DNA from: Corynebacterium afermentans subsp. lipophilum
GTDB lineage: Bacteria; Actinomycetota; Actinomycetes; Mycobacteriales; Mycobacteriaceae
Direction: 5' to 3'
DNA: 64,000 bases
NCBI RefSeq assembly: GCF_030408375.1
Contig: NZ_CP046530.1
Location: 806,001 to 870,000 of the forward strand
Part shown: piece after piece, positions 8,444 through 15,079 of the stretch
Layout: each line of letters opens with the position of its first letter
Numbering within the stretch: position 1 is the stretch's first letter
The notes under the pieces: model-generated
Told to the model about the DNA's origin: nothing
Databases searched by the model: none
Seen by the model: the letters and a program-made list of their open reading frames with translations, nothing else
Made by a program: the position numbers and the translations under genes

Positions 8444-8621
8444 CTGACCCCCGGAAAGTAGACACGTCGGGGGTTAGCTATGCTGCTTGGGTCAGCGTAG
8501 CTGATGTGAGTGCTTCGAAGTCATTGGGGGCTAGAAAGTTGCACCAGGAGTGCCGTCTGCGGGTGTTGTAGCGCATGCACCACCGGAAGACTTCTTGGCG
8601 ACTGATGTCGAAGTGGTCGAG
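8444..8621 (-). mobile_element. IS3-family insertion sequence remnant (transposase C-terminus and one end)
   Basis: The minus strand from about 8621 to the TAG at 8478 reads as the last ~47 residues of an IS3-type transposase. The mark is F-R-W-C-M-R-Y-N-T-R-R-R-H-S-W-C, followed by a T-S-A-T-L-T-Q-A-A tail. An IS-end-like stretch (TGACCCCCGGAAAGTAGACA) follows outside the stop. Everything upstream of the fragment is gone, and its inner edge runs into ychF-tail copy 2. The element is dead. Confidence 0.7.
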
Positions 8622-8643
8622 TTTTAAGTTCAATGTTAGCTAA
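8616..8643 (+). repeat. ychF-tail copy 2 (broken by one extra T)
   Basis: Removing one T from the run at 8622-8625 makes this read V-E-F-K-F-N-V-S-stop, matching a YchF end with one extra residue, as in copy 1. The core TTCAATGT is at 8629-8636. The frame break shows that this copy is no longer under coding selection. A recombinase stump starts 18 bases further right, as at copy 1. Confidence 0.7.
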
Positions 8644-8661
8644 GGGCCTTATTAAAAGCGT

Positions 8662-8914
8662 TTGGCAACACGCGCTCCTATTTACCTTCGTATCTCGCGA
8701 GACGCTGACGTGGATGGCCTCACCATCGACCGGCAGCGTCAGGACTGTGAAGCCATTGCAAAGCAGCGTGGCTTGGACGTTGGACATAGGGCATAACTAC
8801 GTCGATCAGTCCATTTCCGCGTCAAAGAAGAATGTGGCTCGCCCCGACTACGACGCCATGGTGGCATCCTTTGAACGCGGCGAAATCGACGCGATCATCT
8901 GCTGGGACCTCGAA
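8662..8914 (+). pseudogene. Serine recombinase, frameshifted N-terminal fragment (second copy)
   Basis: It aligns with the recombinase part of the first chimeric ORF from its start codon (TTG here). It reads A-P-I-Y-L-R-I-S-R-D-A, then I-D-R-Q-R-Q-D-C-E-A and Q-R-G-L-D-V. A small insertion near 8785 then shifts the frame and brings a stop. The frame resumes as Y-V-D-Q-S-I-S-A-S-K-K through G-E-I-D-A-I-I-C-W-D-L-E and loses similarity after about 8914. The catalytic Ser is present but the rest of the recombinase is absent. It begins 18 bases after ychF-tail copy 2. Confidence 0.8.
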
Positions 8915-9144
8915 CTACCCGCCCCACGTCGGTGGGTAGTCCGATCAGTCGGACAAAACTACTCCCGCACCACAGCGTAATAAGGGGTGCACCTTAAAAA
9001 CATCCGGAGGTGGGGGTAACTCCCCCTCGTTGCCCAGAGACAAAATACGCCAGTGGCGTCTGTACGACGAGCCGAAGGTAGGACAAATTCCAATCCAGAG
9101 AGGTCTTGCACTGTTGCGGTGCGGTTGTCTTCTTTCTCACCGTA

Positions 9145-9174
9145 TTGGACCCTGCGAAATTAATTGGATACGAT
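9145..9174 (+). promoter_or_regulatory. Promoter of the erm(X) leader-methylase transcript
   Basis: A -35 TTGGAC (9145-9150) and a -10 TACGAT (9169-9174) are separated by 18 bases. The leader peptide ATG lies 6 bases after the -10, so the mRNA probably starts at or next to that ATG. Confidence 0.65.
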
Positions 9175-9180
9175 AGGCCC

Positions 9181-9228
9181 ATGTTGATTTCAGGTTCCGT
9201 TTTCATGCGGCCGCTCACCAGCCGCTAA
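9181..9228 (+). CDS. ErmX leader peptide (15 residues)
   Basis: This short frame reads M-L-I-S-G-S-V-F-M-R-P-L-T-S-R-stop and matches the form expected for the macrolide-sensing leader of erm(X). In the family model, a drug-bound ribosome stalls here and shifts the RNA fold downstream. It lies 101 bases before the methylase start, with three hairpins in between. Confidence 0.8.
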   Translation: MLISGSVFMRPLTSR

Positions 9229-9229
9229 G

Positions 9230-9321
9230 GCGGTTTTCTCCCTCCCGCAGGTTAGAAACCGCTCCGGTCCTTTAGCCGGGCGGCCATTTGCCATGCCCGG
9301 CTCCGTTTCAACTCCACGGAG
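9230..9321 (+). promoter_or_regulatory. erm(X) translational attenuator hairpins
   Basis: Three possible stems follow the leader: GCGGTTT (9230-9236) with AAACCGC (9256-9262); GCCGGGC (9275-9281) with GCCCGGC (9295-9301); and CTCCGT (9301-9306) with ACGGAG (9316-9321). The last stem covers the GGAG ribosome site in front of the methylase ATG. The second and third share base 9301, so they may compete. This fits inducible macrolide resistance. Confidence 0.7.
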
Positions 9322-9329
9322 CACACCTG

Positions 9330-10184
9330 ATGTCTACATACGGATACGGCCGTCACGAACATGGCCAAAATTTTCTCACAGACCACAAGATCATCAACTC
9401 CATCGTCGATCTTGTAAAACAAACCTCCGGCCCCATCATTGAGATCGGGCCAGGAAGCGGTGCCCTCACTCACCCGATATCCCACTTGGGGAGGGCAATA
9501 ACGGCAGTTGAGGTAGACGCAAAACTAGCTGCCAAACTCACAAAAAAGACCGCCTCGGCGTCGGTCGAAGTGGTCCATGATGATTTCCTCAACTTCCCGT
9601 TACCCGCCACTCCCTGCGTCATTGTGGGAAACATTCCCTTTCACCTCACCACTGCCATTCTTCGAAAGCTGTTGCATGCGCCGGCATGGACTGACGCTGT
9701 ACTCCTCATGCAGTGGGAAGTCGCTCGCCGCCGGGCCGGGGTAGGTGCAAGCACGATGATGACAGCTCAGTGGTCCCCATGGTTCACGTTTCACCTTGGT
9801 TCCCGGGTACCAAGGTTTGCTTTCCGGCCACAGCCAAACGTTGACGGGGGGATCTTAGTGATCCGCCGGGTGGGTGACCCGAAGATCCCGATAGAGCAAC
9901 GCAAAGCCTTTCAGGCGATGGTGCACACCGTTTTCACCGCCCGGGGACGCGGGATAGGGGAAATTCTCCGAAGGGCAGGGTTGTTTTCATCACGTTCAGA
10001 GACACAATCATGGTTGCGCTCGCGAGGAATCGACCCCGCAACCCTACCTCCCAGATTGCACACCAGCGACTGGATCGATCTCTTCCAGGTGACTGGTTCC
10101 TCTTCACCGCGCCATCGGCCCATTTCACAATCGGGAAGTAGTCAACGCCCTCCTCAACGGAAAAATCGAGGCCGGCGGCGGTAA
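9330..10184 (+). CDS. erm(X): 23S rRNA (adenine(2058)-N6)-dimethyltransferase Erm(X)
   Basis: Erm(X) dimethylates A2058 of 23S rRNA and gives resistance to macrolides, lincosamides and streptogramin B. The 284-residue protein has the full family pattern: the SAM site I-E-I-G-P-G-S-G-A-L-T-H-P, V-E-V-D-A-K-L, the catalytic I-V-G-N-I-P-F-H-L-T-T and the Arg/Lys-rich C-terminal tail typical of Erm(X). The ATG at 9330 follows GGAG by 8 bases. Codon use and the intact leader suggest a working gene. In Tn5432 this gene is flanked by IS1249, but I see no complete IS on either side here; it lies between ychF-tail copies. Confidence 0.96.
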   Translation: MSTYGYGRHEHGQNFLTDHKIINSIVDLVKQTSGPIIEIGPGSGALTHPISHLGRAITAVEVDAKLAAKLTKKTASASVEVVHDDFLNFPLPATPCVIVGNIPFHLTTAILRKLLHAPAWTDAVLLMQWEVARRRAGVGASTMMTAQWSPWFTFHLGSRVPRFAFRPQPNVDGGILVIRRVGDPKIPIEQRKAFQAMVHTVFTARGRGIGEILRRAGLFSSRSETQSWLRSRGIDPATLPPRLHTSDWIDLFQVTGSSSPRHRPISQSGSSQRPPQRKNRGRRR

Positions 10185-10254
10185 TCCCCCCACCACCAAA
10201 ACCGAAATCCACCAGTAGTAGTGAACGACCCATGTTCGTCTACCGTGAGCCGCG

Positions 10255-10746
10255 TTATGGCAGTGACGTGTTCTCGTCGGGCACAGTCATAGTTCCCGGC
10301 GTTGCCAGCGACAGGGTTCTACACCCAGCAGCGGGACCGATCAAAATCACCCGCACGGGGAACGACCCTGCTGGTGGTTTCGATTTTGATGAAAGCGAGG
10401 AGACATAGCCCCTCGCCAACTCCCCGTAGCTGGCGAACAGTAGCTCCTGGCGCTGGCGCTCGTTGGTGAGTTTGCGTGCCACATCGAAAGCCTTATCGAC
10501 TTCCCGGTCCAAGTTGTTGTGAGCCTTGAGCAGAATTGGGTCCATCGATAACGGGTTGTAGTGCTCCGCGAGTGACCGCTGGGGGTGCCGCTCGCGTGCC
10601 CGCAGCACCAACTGTCCAGCGTCGATGATTCGCTGCTGCGCCTTCTCATCTAGTTCACACAGAGCTGGTCCGCAGTTGTAGCTCCCGATGTACTCCGAAA
10701 ACGGAAAAAATAAATAGTGGGGATACATCAACCTTCCACTTTCCAT
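10255..10746 (-). pseudogene. C-terminal remnant of an MmeI-like (type IIG-like) DNA methyltransferase
   Basis: The first ~110 codons resemble the C-terminus of MmeI-like restriction-modification enzymes: Y-N-C-G-P-A-L where the family has Y-N-x-F-P-W-P, then R-S-L-A-E-H-Y-N-P-L-S-M-D-P and K-A-H-N-N-L-D-R-E-V-D-K-A-F. The methylase and nuclease domains are missing upstream, and the last ~50 codons match nothing I know. It is opposite in direction to erm(X), whose stop is 70 bases away. It is a leftover that cannot act as an R-M enzyme. Confidence 0.6.
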
Positions 10747-10954
10747 TCTTCCGGCTCAGAGTATTGAGGGGTCTGGGACCGTGTCCGTAAACCCTTTATG
10801 TTTTTCGCGCACAGCGGTTTTTAGCGACGCACCCTATAGGTTTTCCGCAGAACTTATATGTGTTTCTGTGCACCCCATATGTTGTCTGTTTTAGCGGTAT
10901 TTCGTTGTTAATTCCGCACGCGCGCATCAAATGGTTATTTATCGACGACACTCC
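10747..10954. other. AT-rich gap with phased degenerate repeats, no gene
   Basis: About 200 bases of low GC with no believable frame on either strand. Four related motifs of the form CCC-TATATG-TTTT start near 10792, 10832, 10853 and 10873, about 40, 21 and 20 bases apart. Two-turn spacing would put them on one face of the helix. They could be a leftover operator or iteron array. Confidence 0.4.
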
Positions 10955-10978
10955 GTGGAATTTAAGTTCAATGTGTAG
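10955..10978 (+). repeat. ychF-tail copy 3
   Basis: Reads V-E-F-K-F-N-V-stop with codons GTG GAA TTT AAG TTC AAT and a TAG stop. The core TTCAATGT is at 10967-10974. It closes the erm(X) unit and opens the epimerase unit. No ychF coding sequence precedes it, so it is a free copy of the gene end. Confidence 0.75.
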
Positions 10979-11101
10979 GTTAGCCGAATAAGAAGCTCTG
11001 GCAGATGGTGGGGTAATCCTGCTCTGACATCTTATTCCAGCTTGGATGCGCTGGGATTAGGACTGGTCACGTGTGAGAAGGTTTCGTGTACAACTAGGGA
11101 T

Positions 11102-12076
11102 ATGAACTTTTTGTTGCTCGGTGGTACCGGTTTCCTTGGAGGGCACATTGCGTTTGCAGCAGTCGAGCGAGGACATCAAGTTACTTGCCTCGCGCGGGGT
11201 AACGGGAAGGTTCCCAACGGAACCGAATTTGTGAGTTCAGACCGTGACCGTGACGGTGCGTACGATGAGGTTGCGGGGAAAACTTGGGACACCATTGTGG
11301 ATCTGACGAGTCAGCCGAAGCATGCGCGGGATGCGGCGGCGAAACTCCAGGCCAAGCATCGTATATTTGTGTCTTCGAGCAGCGTATATGAGGATCAGGG
11401 AAGTATTTCTTCCGAGTCTGATTCTGTAGTCGCTCCGCTTGAAATTGACTACATGGAGAACATGGGGCAGTACCCAGCCGCAAAGTCTGCTTGCGAAACG
11501 ACTTATCGAAGCACAAATCGGTCGGTAATGGTAGTTCGACCCGGTCTGATCGCCGGCTACGGCGACGAAACAGGGCGCAGTGGTTACTATCCGTGGCGCT
11601 TCGCGCATCCCACGGGTGAGAACGTGATCGTCCCAGACCCGGCGTTTCCCGTCGCTATGATCGATGTGAAAGACCTTGCAGGCTGGATAGTTGAGTCCGC
11701 AGAAGTCGGGACTTTCGGAACCTTTAATGCTACGGGGTTTGCTACTTCCTTGTCCGATGTGTTCAAGATTTCGCGGGAGTTAACCGCATCGGAGTCTACG
11801 GAGCGACCTTGCTCTGATGAACTGCTTCTCGCTAATGATGTAACCCCGTGGATGGGCCCAAAATCGTTGCCGTTGTGGGTACCAGGTGAACAGTTTCGCA
11901 ACATCGCGCTACTCGATTGCACCGCAGCCTACGAAGCGGGCCTGCGGATTCGCCCGTTGAAAGAAACATTGGCGGATGCGCTGCGATTCGAAGAGGAACA
12001 ACACGGTGAAAGACTTGCCGGGCTCAGCGATGAAGAAGAAGTCGTGCTTCGCCAGCGGTTAGAAGATGGTATTTAG
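11102..12076 (+). CDS. NAD-dependent epimerase/dehydratase-like protein
   Basis: A 324-residue short-chain dehydrogenase of the extended (epimerase) type. The Rossmann motif L-G-G-T-G-F-L-G-G-H is at residues 6-15, an S-S-S-S-V-Y-E active-site region lies near residue 95, and V-V-R-P-G-L-I-A-G-Y-G-D closes the core. The Y-P-A-A-K block gives the catalytic Y-x-x-x-K. The ATG at 11102 follows a weak AGGG site. The substrate cannot be read; sugar-nucleotide or isoflavone-reductase-like substrates are possible. It is the only gene of unit 3 and has no partner genes around it. Confidence 0.8.
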   Translation: MNFLLLGGTGFLGGHIAFAAVERGHQVTCLARGNGKVPNGTEFVSSDRDRDGAYDEVAGKTWDTIVDLTSQPKHARDAAAKLQAKHRIFVSSSSVYEDQGSISSESDSVVAPLEIDYMENMGQYPAAKSACETTYRSTNRSVMVVRPGLIAGYGDETGRSGYYPWRFAHPTGENVIVPDPAFPVAMIDVKDLAGWIVESAEVGTFGTFNATGFATSLSDVFKISRELTASESTERPCSDELLLANDVTPWMGPKSLPLWVPGEQFRNIALLDCTAAYEAGLRIRPLKETLADALRFEEEQHGERLAGLSDEEEVVLRQRLEDGI

Positions 12077-12318
12077 TTTCGGCACCAACAGTTCTAGCTG
12101 CAGCCAGGACCGTGCTCAGTTGGTTTTCGTTCCGCGACTGACTGTGAGAATGAGTCCGAATCTGGCGTGAGGGCAACTTCGGCGGTGCCAGCTCTTCGTG
12201 ACGGGGAGCGATCTAGCCTGCGGAGGTTGCCTTTCCGAGCAGAAAACGCCTTGCGGCACACTTTTCAGGTTTCTCGAATCGCTTACAACTGAGTGAGGTA
12301 GCCTTCTTTCGCCACTCC
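12077..12318. other. Gap after the epimerase gene, no gene seen
   Basis: About 240 bases up to ychF-tail copy 4. I see no believable coding frame, strong hairpin or recognisable remnant here. Confidence 0.5.
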
Positions 12319-12342
12319 GTTGAATTCAAATTTAATGTGTAA
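12319..12342 (+). repeat. ychF-tail copy 4
   Basis: Reads V-E-F-K-F-N-V-stop with codons GTT GAA TTC AAA TTT AAT GTG TAA, so several synonymous changes separate it from copies 3 and 5. The core is TTTAATGT here. It separates the epimerase unit from the metal-resistance unit. Confidence 0.75.
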
Positions 12343-12377
12343 CGCGGAGCGTTAATGACGTTTCGCGTTATTGGGGG
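12343..12377 (+). promoter_or_regulatory. Remnant of a higBA-type operator/promoter
   Basis: Directly after the tail copy, the stretch from 12349 has two GCGTTA repeats 16 bases apart around TGACG, followed by a G run. The same layout and almost the same bases occur at 15723-15750 in front of higB. No toxin or antitoxin gene follows here, so only the control region remains. Confidence 0.6.
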
Positions 12378-12614
12378 GGGAGGTTGAAGAGCGCTGTCTC
12401 TAACTCCGGTTTTCGTTCGGCCTCGGTCCATTCCGCTACCTCGTGTGTAGAATCTGCAAGCGGTATCGGGCCGTTGAACTATTAGGTTCACCCACAGTTC
12501 CCGTGCCTGCACGCATCGAGAAGGACCAGGTGGTGAACTCGAATGACTCGCCTGGTCCAACGTGTGTGCGCTCGGCGCGTGGTTTAACTCTTATAAGACT
12601 TGCCGGTCACAGCC
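12378..12614. other. Gap before the metal ATPase 3' end, with one inverted repeat
   Basis: No coding frame is credible. Arms GGACCAGG (12523-12530) and CCTGGTCC (12551-12558) form an 8-base inverted repeat with a 20-base loop. It lies downstream of the leftward ATPase gene and could be its terminator, though there is no T run. Confidence 0.4.
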
Positions 12615-14507
12615 TCAGCGTTTCGCTCGTGCAGCCCGCAGGCCGTTCAAGATCACGATGACTTCAGCGACTTCGTGAACCAACACGACGGCGGCCAGGC
12701 CCAGCACACCGCTGATCGCCAGTGGCATCAACACGATGATGATGGCCAGAGACAGCACGATGTTCTGGTTGATGATCCTGCTGCCTCGGCGGGCGTGCTG
12801 CAGCGCCTGCGGGATCAGCCGGAGGTCGTGGCCGGTGAAGGCGACGTCAGCGGACTCGATCGCGGCGTCAGAGCCGGTTGCTCCCATCGCTATGCCCACC
12901 GTCGCGCCCGCCAGTGCCGGCGCGTCGTTGATGCCGTCGCCGATCATCGCCGTCGGCGTCTTGGAGGAAAATTCGGCGACGATGCTTGCCTTGTCCTCAG
13001 GGCGCAGCTCGGCGCGCACGTCGTCGATTCCGGCGATTTCAGCCAGCGCCCGGGCGGTGCGAGTGTTGTCGCCGGTGAGCATGCTCACTTCCACATCGTT
13101 GGCGCGCAGGGTCTGCACGGCTTCGGGCACCTCGGGTCGCAGCTCGTCGCGGACACCGATCGCTCCGGCGAGAGCGTCATCGACGGTGACTAGGACGCAG
13201 GTCTGGCCTTCGGACTCCATGCGCTCAACGTCTGCCTTCAGTGGCCCGGCGTCGATCCACCGGGGGCTGCCCACCAGCACCCGTCGGCCTTCGACGGTGC
13301 CGCTGATGCCGTGCCCGGCTTCCTCGCTGATGTCCTGGGCGGCGGGCGCTTCGGGCCCCGCTGCCGCGATCGCCGCGGCGAGGGGGTGCGTCGATTGCTG
13401 CTCAACTGCCGCCGCGAAAGTAAGCACCTGCGCCCGATCAAACCTGTCTGCCGGGACCACGCCGGTAACCTCGGGCTGGTTGCGGGTGAGGGTTCCGGTC
13501 TTGTCCACCGCCAGGTGACGGATGCCGCCGAGCCGCTCGAACGCCGCGCCAGACTTGATGACCACGCCGAACTGGCTGGCCGCGCCGATCGCGGCCACGA
13601 CCGTCAGCGGCACGGAGATTGCCAGCGCGCACGGCGACGCTGCGACCAGAACCACCAACGCACGGGTGATCCACGTCTCGGGGTCGCCCAGCAGCGAGCC
13701 GATCACGCCGACTAGCACCGCCAGGATCATCACCCCGGGCACTAGGGGTTGGGCAATCCGGTCGGCGATCCGGGCGCGGTCGCCCTTTTCCGCCTGCGCC
13801 TGCTCGACCAGGTCCACGAGTGTGGTCAGCGAGTTGTCCGTTCCAGCTGCGGTCGTCTCGACTTCCAGCACACCGGCGGAGTTGATCGCTCCCGCGGGCA
13901 CCTCGTCGCCGGGCGCAACCTCCTCCGGAATGGATTCTCCGGTGATCGCTGAGGTGTCAAGGCTGGAGCGCCCAGACCGAATGATGCCGTCCGTGGCGAT
14001 CCGCTCTCCGGGGCGCACGAGCATAAGCTCGCCAGCCGCGAGGTCCTTCGCTGCGACCTCGACCGCCGTGCCGTCGCGCAGCACCGTCGCGGTCTGCGGT
14101 ACCAACTTCAACAGTGCCCGCAGTCCGCCCTGCGCCCGGTCCATCGCCTTGTCTTCCAGCGCCTCGGCGATCGAGTACAGGAACGCTAGCGCCGCGGCCT
14201 CTCCGACGTAACCGAGGATTACCGCGCCGACCGCGCTGATGGTCATCAGCAAACCAATGCCGAGCTTGCGCTTCGTGACAAGGTTTCGGATCGCGTCGGG
14301 CGCGAACGTATACGCCCCTAGCAGCAGGCCGCCCCAGAACAGTACTGTCGCGGGTGTCTCTAGCCCGGACCAGCCCAGCGCCAGGCCTATGCAGAGGGCT
14401 ACGCCGGAGAAGATCGGCAGTAGCAACTCGGGGTCCTTCCACCATGGCCGATCGAGTTCTTCGATCTCCGTGGCGGGTTCGTGTTCGCATCCACACGCCG
14501 AACTCAT
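12615..14507 (-). CDS. Heavy-metal P1B-type ATPase (cadmium/zinc/cobalt-type efflux)
   Basis: A 630-residue P1B ATPase that would pump divalent or soft metal ions out of the cell. The N-terminus lacks a classical heavy-metal domain and has only C-G-C-E-H-E-P near residue 5. It has six or more membrane segments, the T-G-E-S actuator motif (189-192), the transmembrane metal motif S-P-C (291-293), the phosphorylation motif D-K-T-G-T (Asp335), and H-P-L-A and G-D-G-I-N-D-A-P-A-L-A further on. S-P-C in place of C-P-C is typical of the Co-type (P1B-4) group and of mycobacterial CtpD/CtpG-like pumps. The ATG overlaps the stop of the CmtR-like gene (ATGA). Cadmium or lead is the most likely inducer, given the regulator. 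Confidence 0.92.
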   Translation of the reverse strand: MSSACGCEHEPATEIEELDRPWWKDPELLLPIFSGVALCIGLALGWSGLETPATVLFWGGLLLGAYTFAPDAIRNLVTKRKLGIGLLMTISAVGAVILGYVGEAAALAFLYSIAEALEDKAMDRAQGGLRALLKLVPQTATVLRDGTAVEVAAKDLAAGELMLVRPGERIATDGIIRSGRSSLDTSAITGESIPEEVAPGDEVPAGAINSAGVLEVETTAAGTDNSLTTLVDLVEQAQAEKGDRARIADRIAQPLVPGVMILAVLVGVIGSLLGDPETWITRALVVLVAASPCALAISVPLTVVAAIGAASQFGVVIKSGAAFERLGGIRHLAVDKTGTLTRNQPEVTGVVPADRFDRAQVLTFAAAVEQQSTHPLAAAIAAAGPEAPAAQDISEEAGHGISGTVEGRRVLVGSPRWIDAGPLKADVERMESEGQTCVLVTVDDALAGAIGVRDELRPEVPEAVQTLRANDVEVSMLTGDNTRTARALAEIAGIDDVRAELRPEDKASIVAEFSSKTPTAMIGDGINDAPALAGATVGIAMGATGSDAAIESADVAFTGHDLRLIPQALQHARRGSRIINQNIVLSLAIIIVLMPLAISGVLGLAAVVLVHEVAEVIVILNGLRAARAKR

Positions 14508-14863
14508 GCGTCCGCTCCCTTCTCGCCGCAGCCGGGCACCGAGCACTCAGGGTCGATGCACGGGGCGTTTTCGTCGACAGCCAACGTCGCGTTCACCAGC
14601 GCGTTGAGCGCTGCCGCGAGGTGCGGATCGGCGATTTCGTAGCGTGTCTTTCGGCCCTCCGGCTCGGCAACGACGATGCCGCAGTCACGCAGGCAGGTCA
14701 GGTGGTTCGAGACGTTTGAGCGGGTCAGGCCCAGGTCGCGCGAAAGTACGGCCGGGTAGCTCGGGCCGTCGAGTAGTGTCATCAGGATTCTGGAACGCGT
14801 CGGATCCGCCATGGCCCGGCCGAGCCGGTTCATGACGTCGAGGCGTGAAGCAATAGTCAGCAT
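14504..14863 (-). CDS. cmtR: CmtR-like ArsR/SmtB family metal-sensing repressor
   Basis: A 119-residue winged-helix repressor. It carries Cys57 and Cys61 in H-L-T-C-L-R-D-C-G and Cys102 in A-P-C-I-D, the same positions as the Cd/Pb-binding cysteines of Mycobacterium tuberculosis CmtR. Two further cysteines (107 and 112) lie in the tail. The recognition helix is L-T-R-S-N-V-S-N-H-L. The -10 (TATTGT on the minus strand) lies 7 bases before the ATG, so the mRNA is probably leaderless. The stop overlaps the ATPase start, making a two-gene operon in which the sensor controls the pump. Confidence 0.92.
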   Translation of the reverse strand: MLTIASRLDVMNRLGRAMADPTRSRILMTLLDGPSYPAVLSRDLGLTRSNVSNHLTCLRDCGIVVAEPEGRKTRYEIADPHLAAALNALVNATLAVDENAPCIDPECSVPGCGEKGADA

Positions 14864-14910
14864 GTGCTGAACAATACATCGTGTGCTGAACTATTCAAAG
14901 TGTGCTGAAC
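14863..14910 (-). promoter_or_regulatory. cmtR operator/promoter with three direct repeats
   Basis: TGTGCTGAAC occurs three times on the plus strand, at 14863-14872, 14882-14891 and 14901-14910, each 19 bases apart. On the minus strand a -35 TTGAAT (14898-14893) and -10 TATTGT (14876-14871) with 16-base spacing lie among them. Binding of the repressor here would block the polymerase. The repressor-site assignment is inferred from position. Confidence 0.65.
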
Positions 14911-15055
14911 TGACAGTTACGCGAAGGTCCTGCGACCTGCAAGAATTAGTCGATGGGATAGCAGATGACTGATCCTTTGTGGTTCGGCTGCCACCCAACG
15001 CGGGAGCGACGTGGGTGGCGAGGTTCTCGAGAAAGTTACTTTGCAACTACATACC

Positions 15056-15079
15056 GTGGAGTTCAAGTTCAATGTGTAA
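15056..15079 (+). repeat. ychF-tail copy 5, right junction of the array
   Basis: Reads V-E-F-K-F-N-V-stop (GTG GAG TTC AAG TTC AAT GTG TAA). The next base starts the complement of the VOC stop codon. This is where the native ychF end is expected if the array were absent: ychF and the VOC gene would converge without a gap. Confidence 0.78.

Larger units (their letters stand above)
5189..15079. mobile_element. Array of four integrated cassettes at the 3' end of ychF
   Basis: The block lies between the real ychF stop and a last ychF-like tail at 15056-15079, which touches the stop codon of a convergent VOC gene. Two more readable tails lie inside at 10955 and 12319, plus one broken tail at 8616. 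They divide the block into units carrying bacteriocin genes, erm(X), an epimerase and a metal ATPase. Two serine-recombinase stumps stand immediately right of the first two tails, which is where integrases of large-serine elements usually lie. Lower GC, pseudogenes and an IS3 remnant support acquired DNA. No complete recombinase remains, so the array is probably not self-mobile. That insertion went through ychF is an inference from these repeats. Confidence 0.8.

Noticed and set aside
8945..9120. IS1249 flank of the erm(X) transposon
   Set aside because: I could not find a transposase frame or clear terminal repeats here; only a weak G/C hairpin near 9012-9026.
9990..10233. Leftward frames opposite the end of erm(X)
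   Set aside because: They are antisense to a well-identified gene and have no family pattern.
12213..12560. 115-codon leftward frame in the gap around ychF-tail copy 4
   Set aside because: Crosses the tail copy and the operator remnant, and has no recognisable protein pattern.
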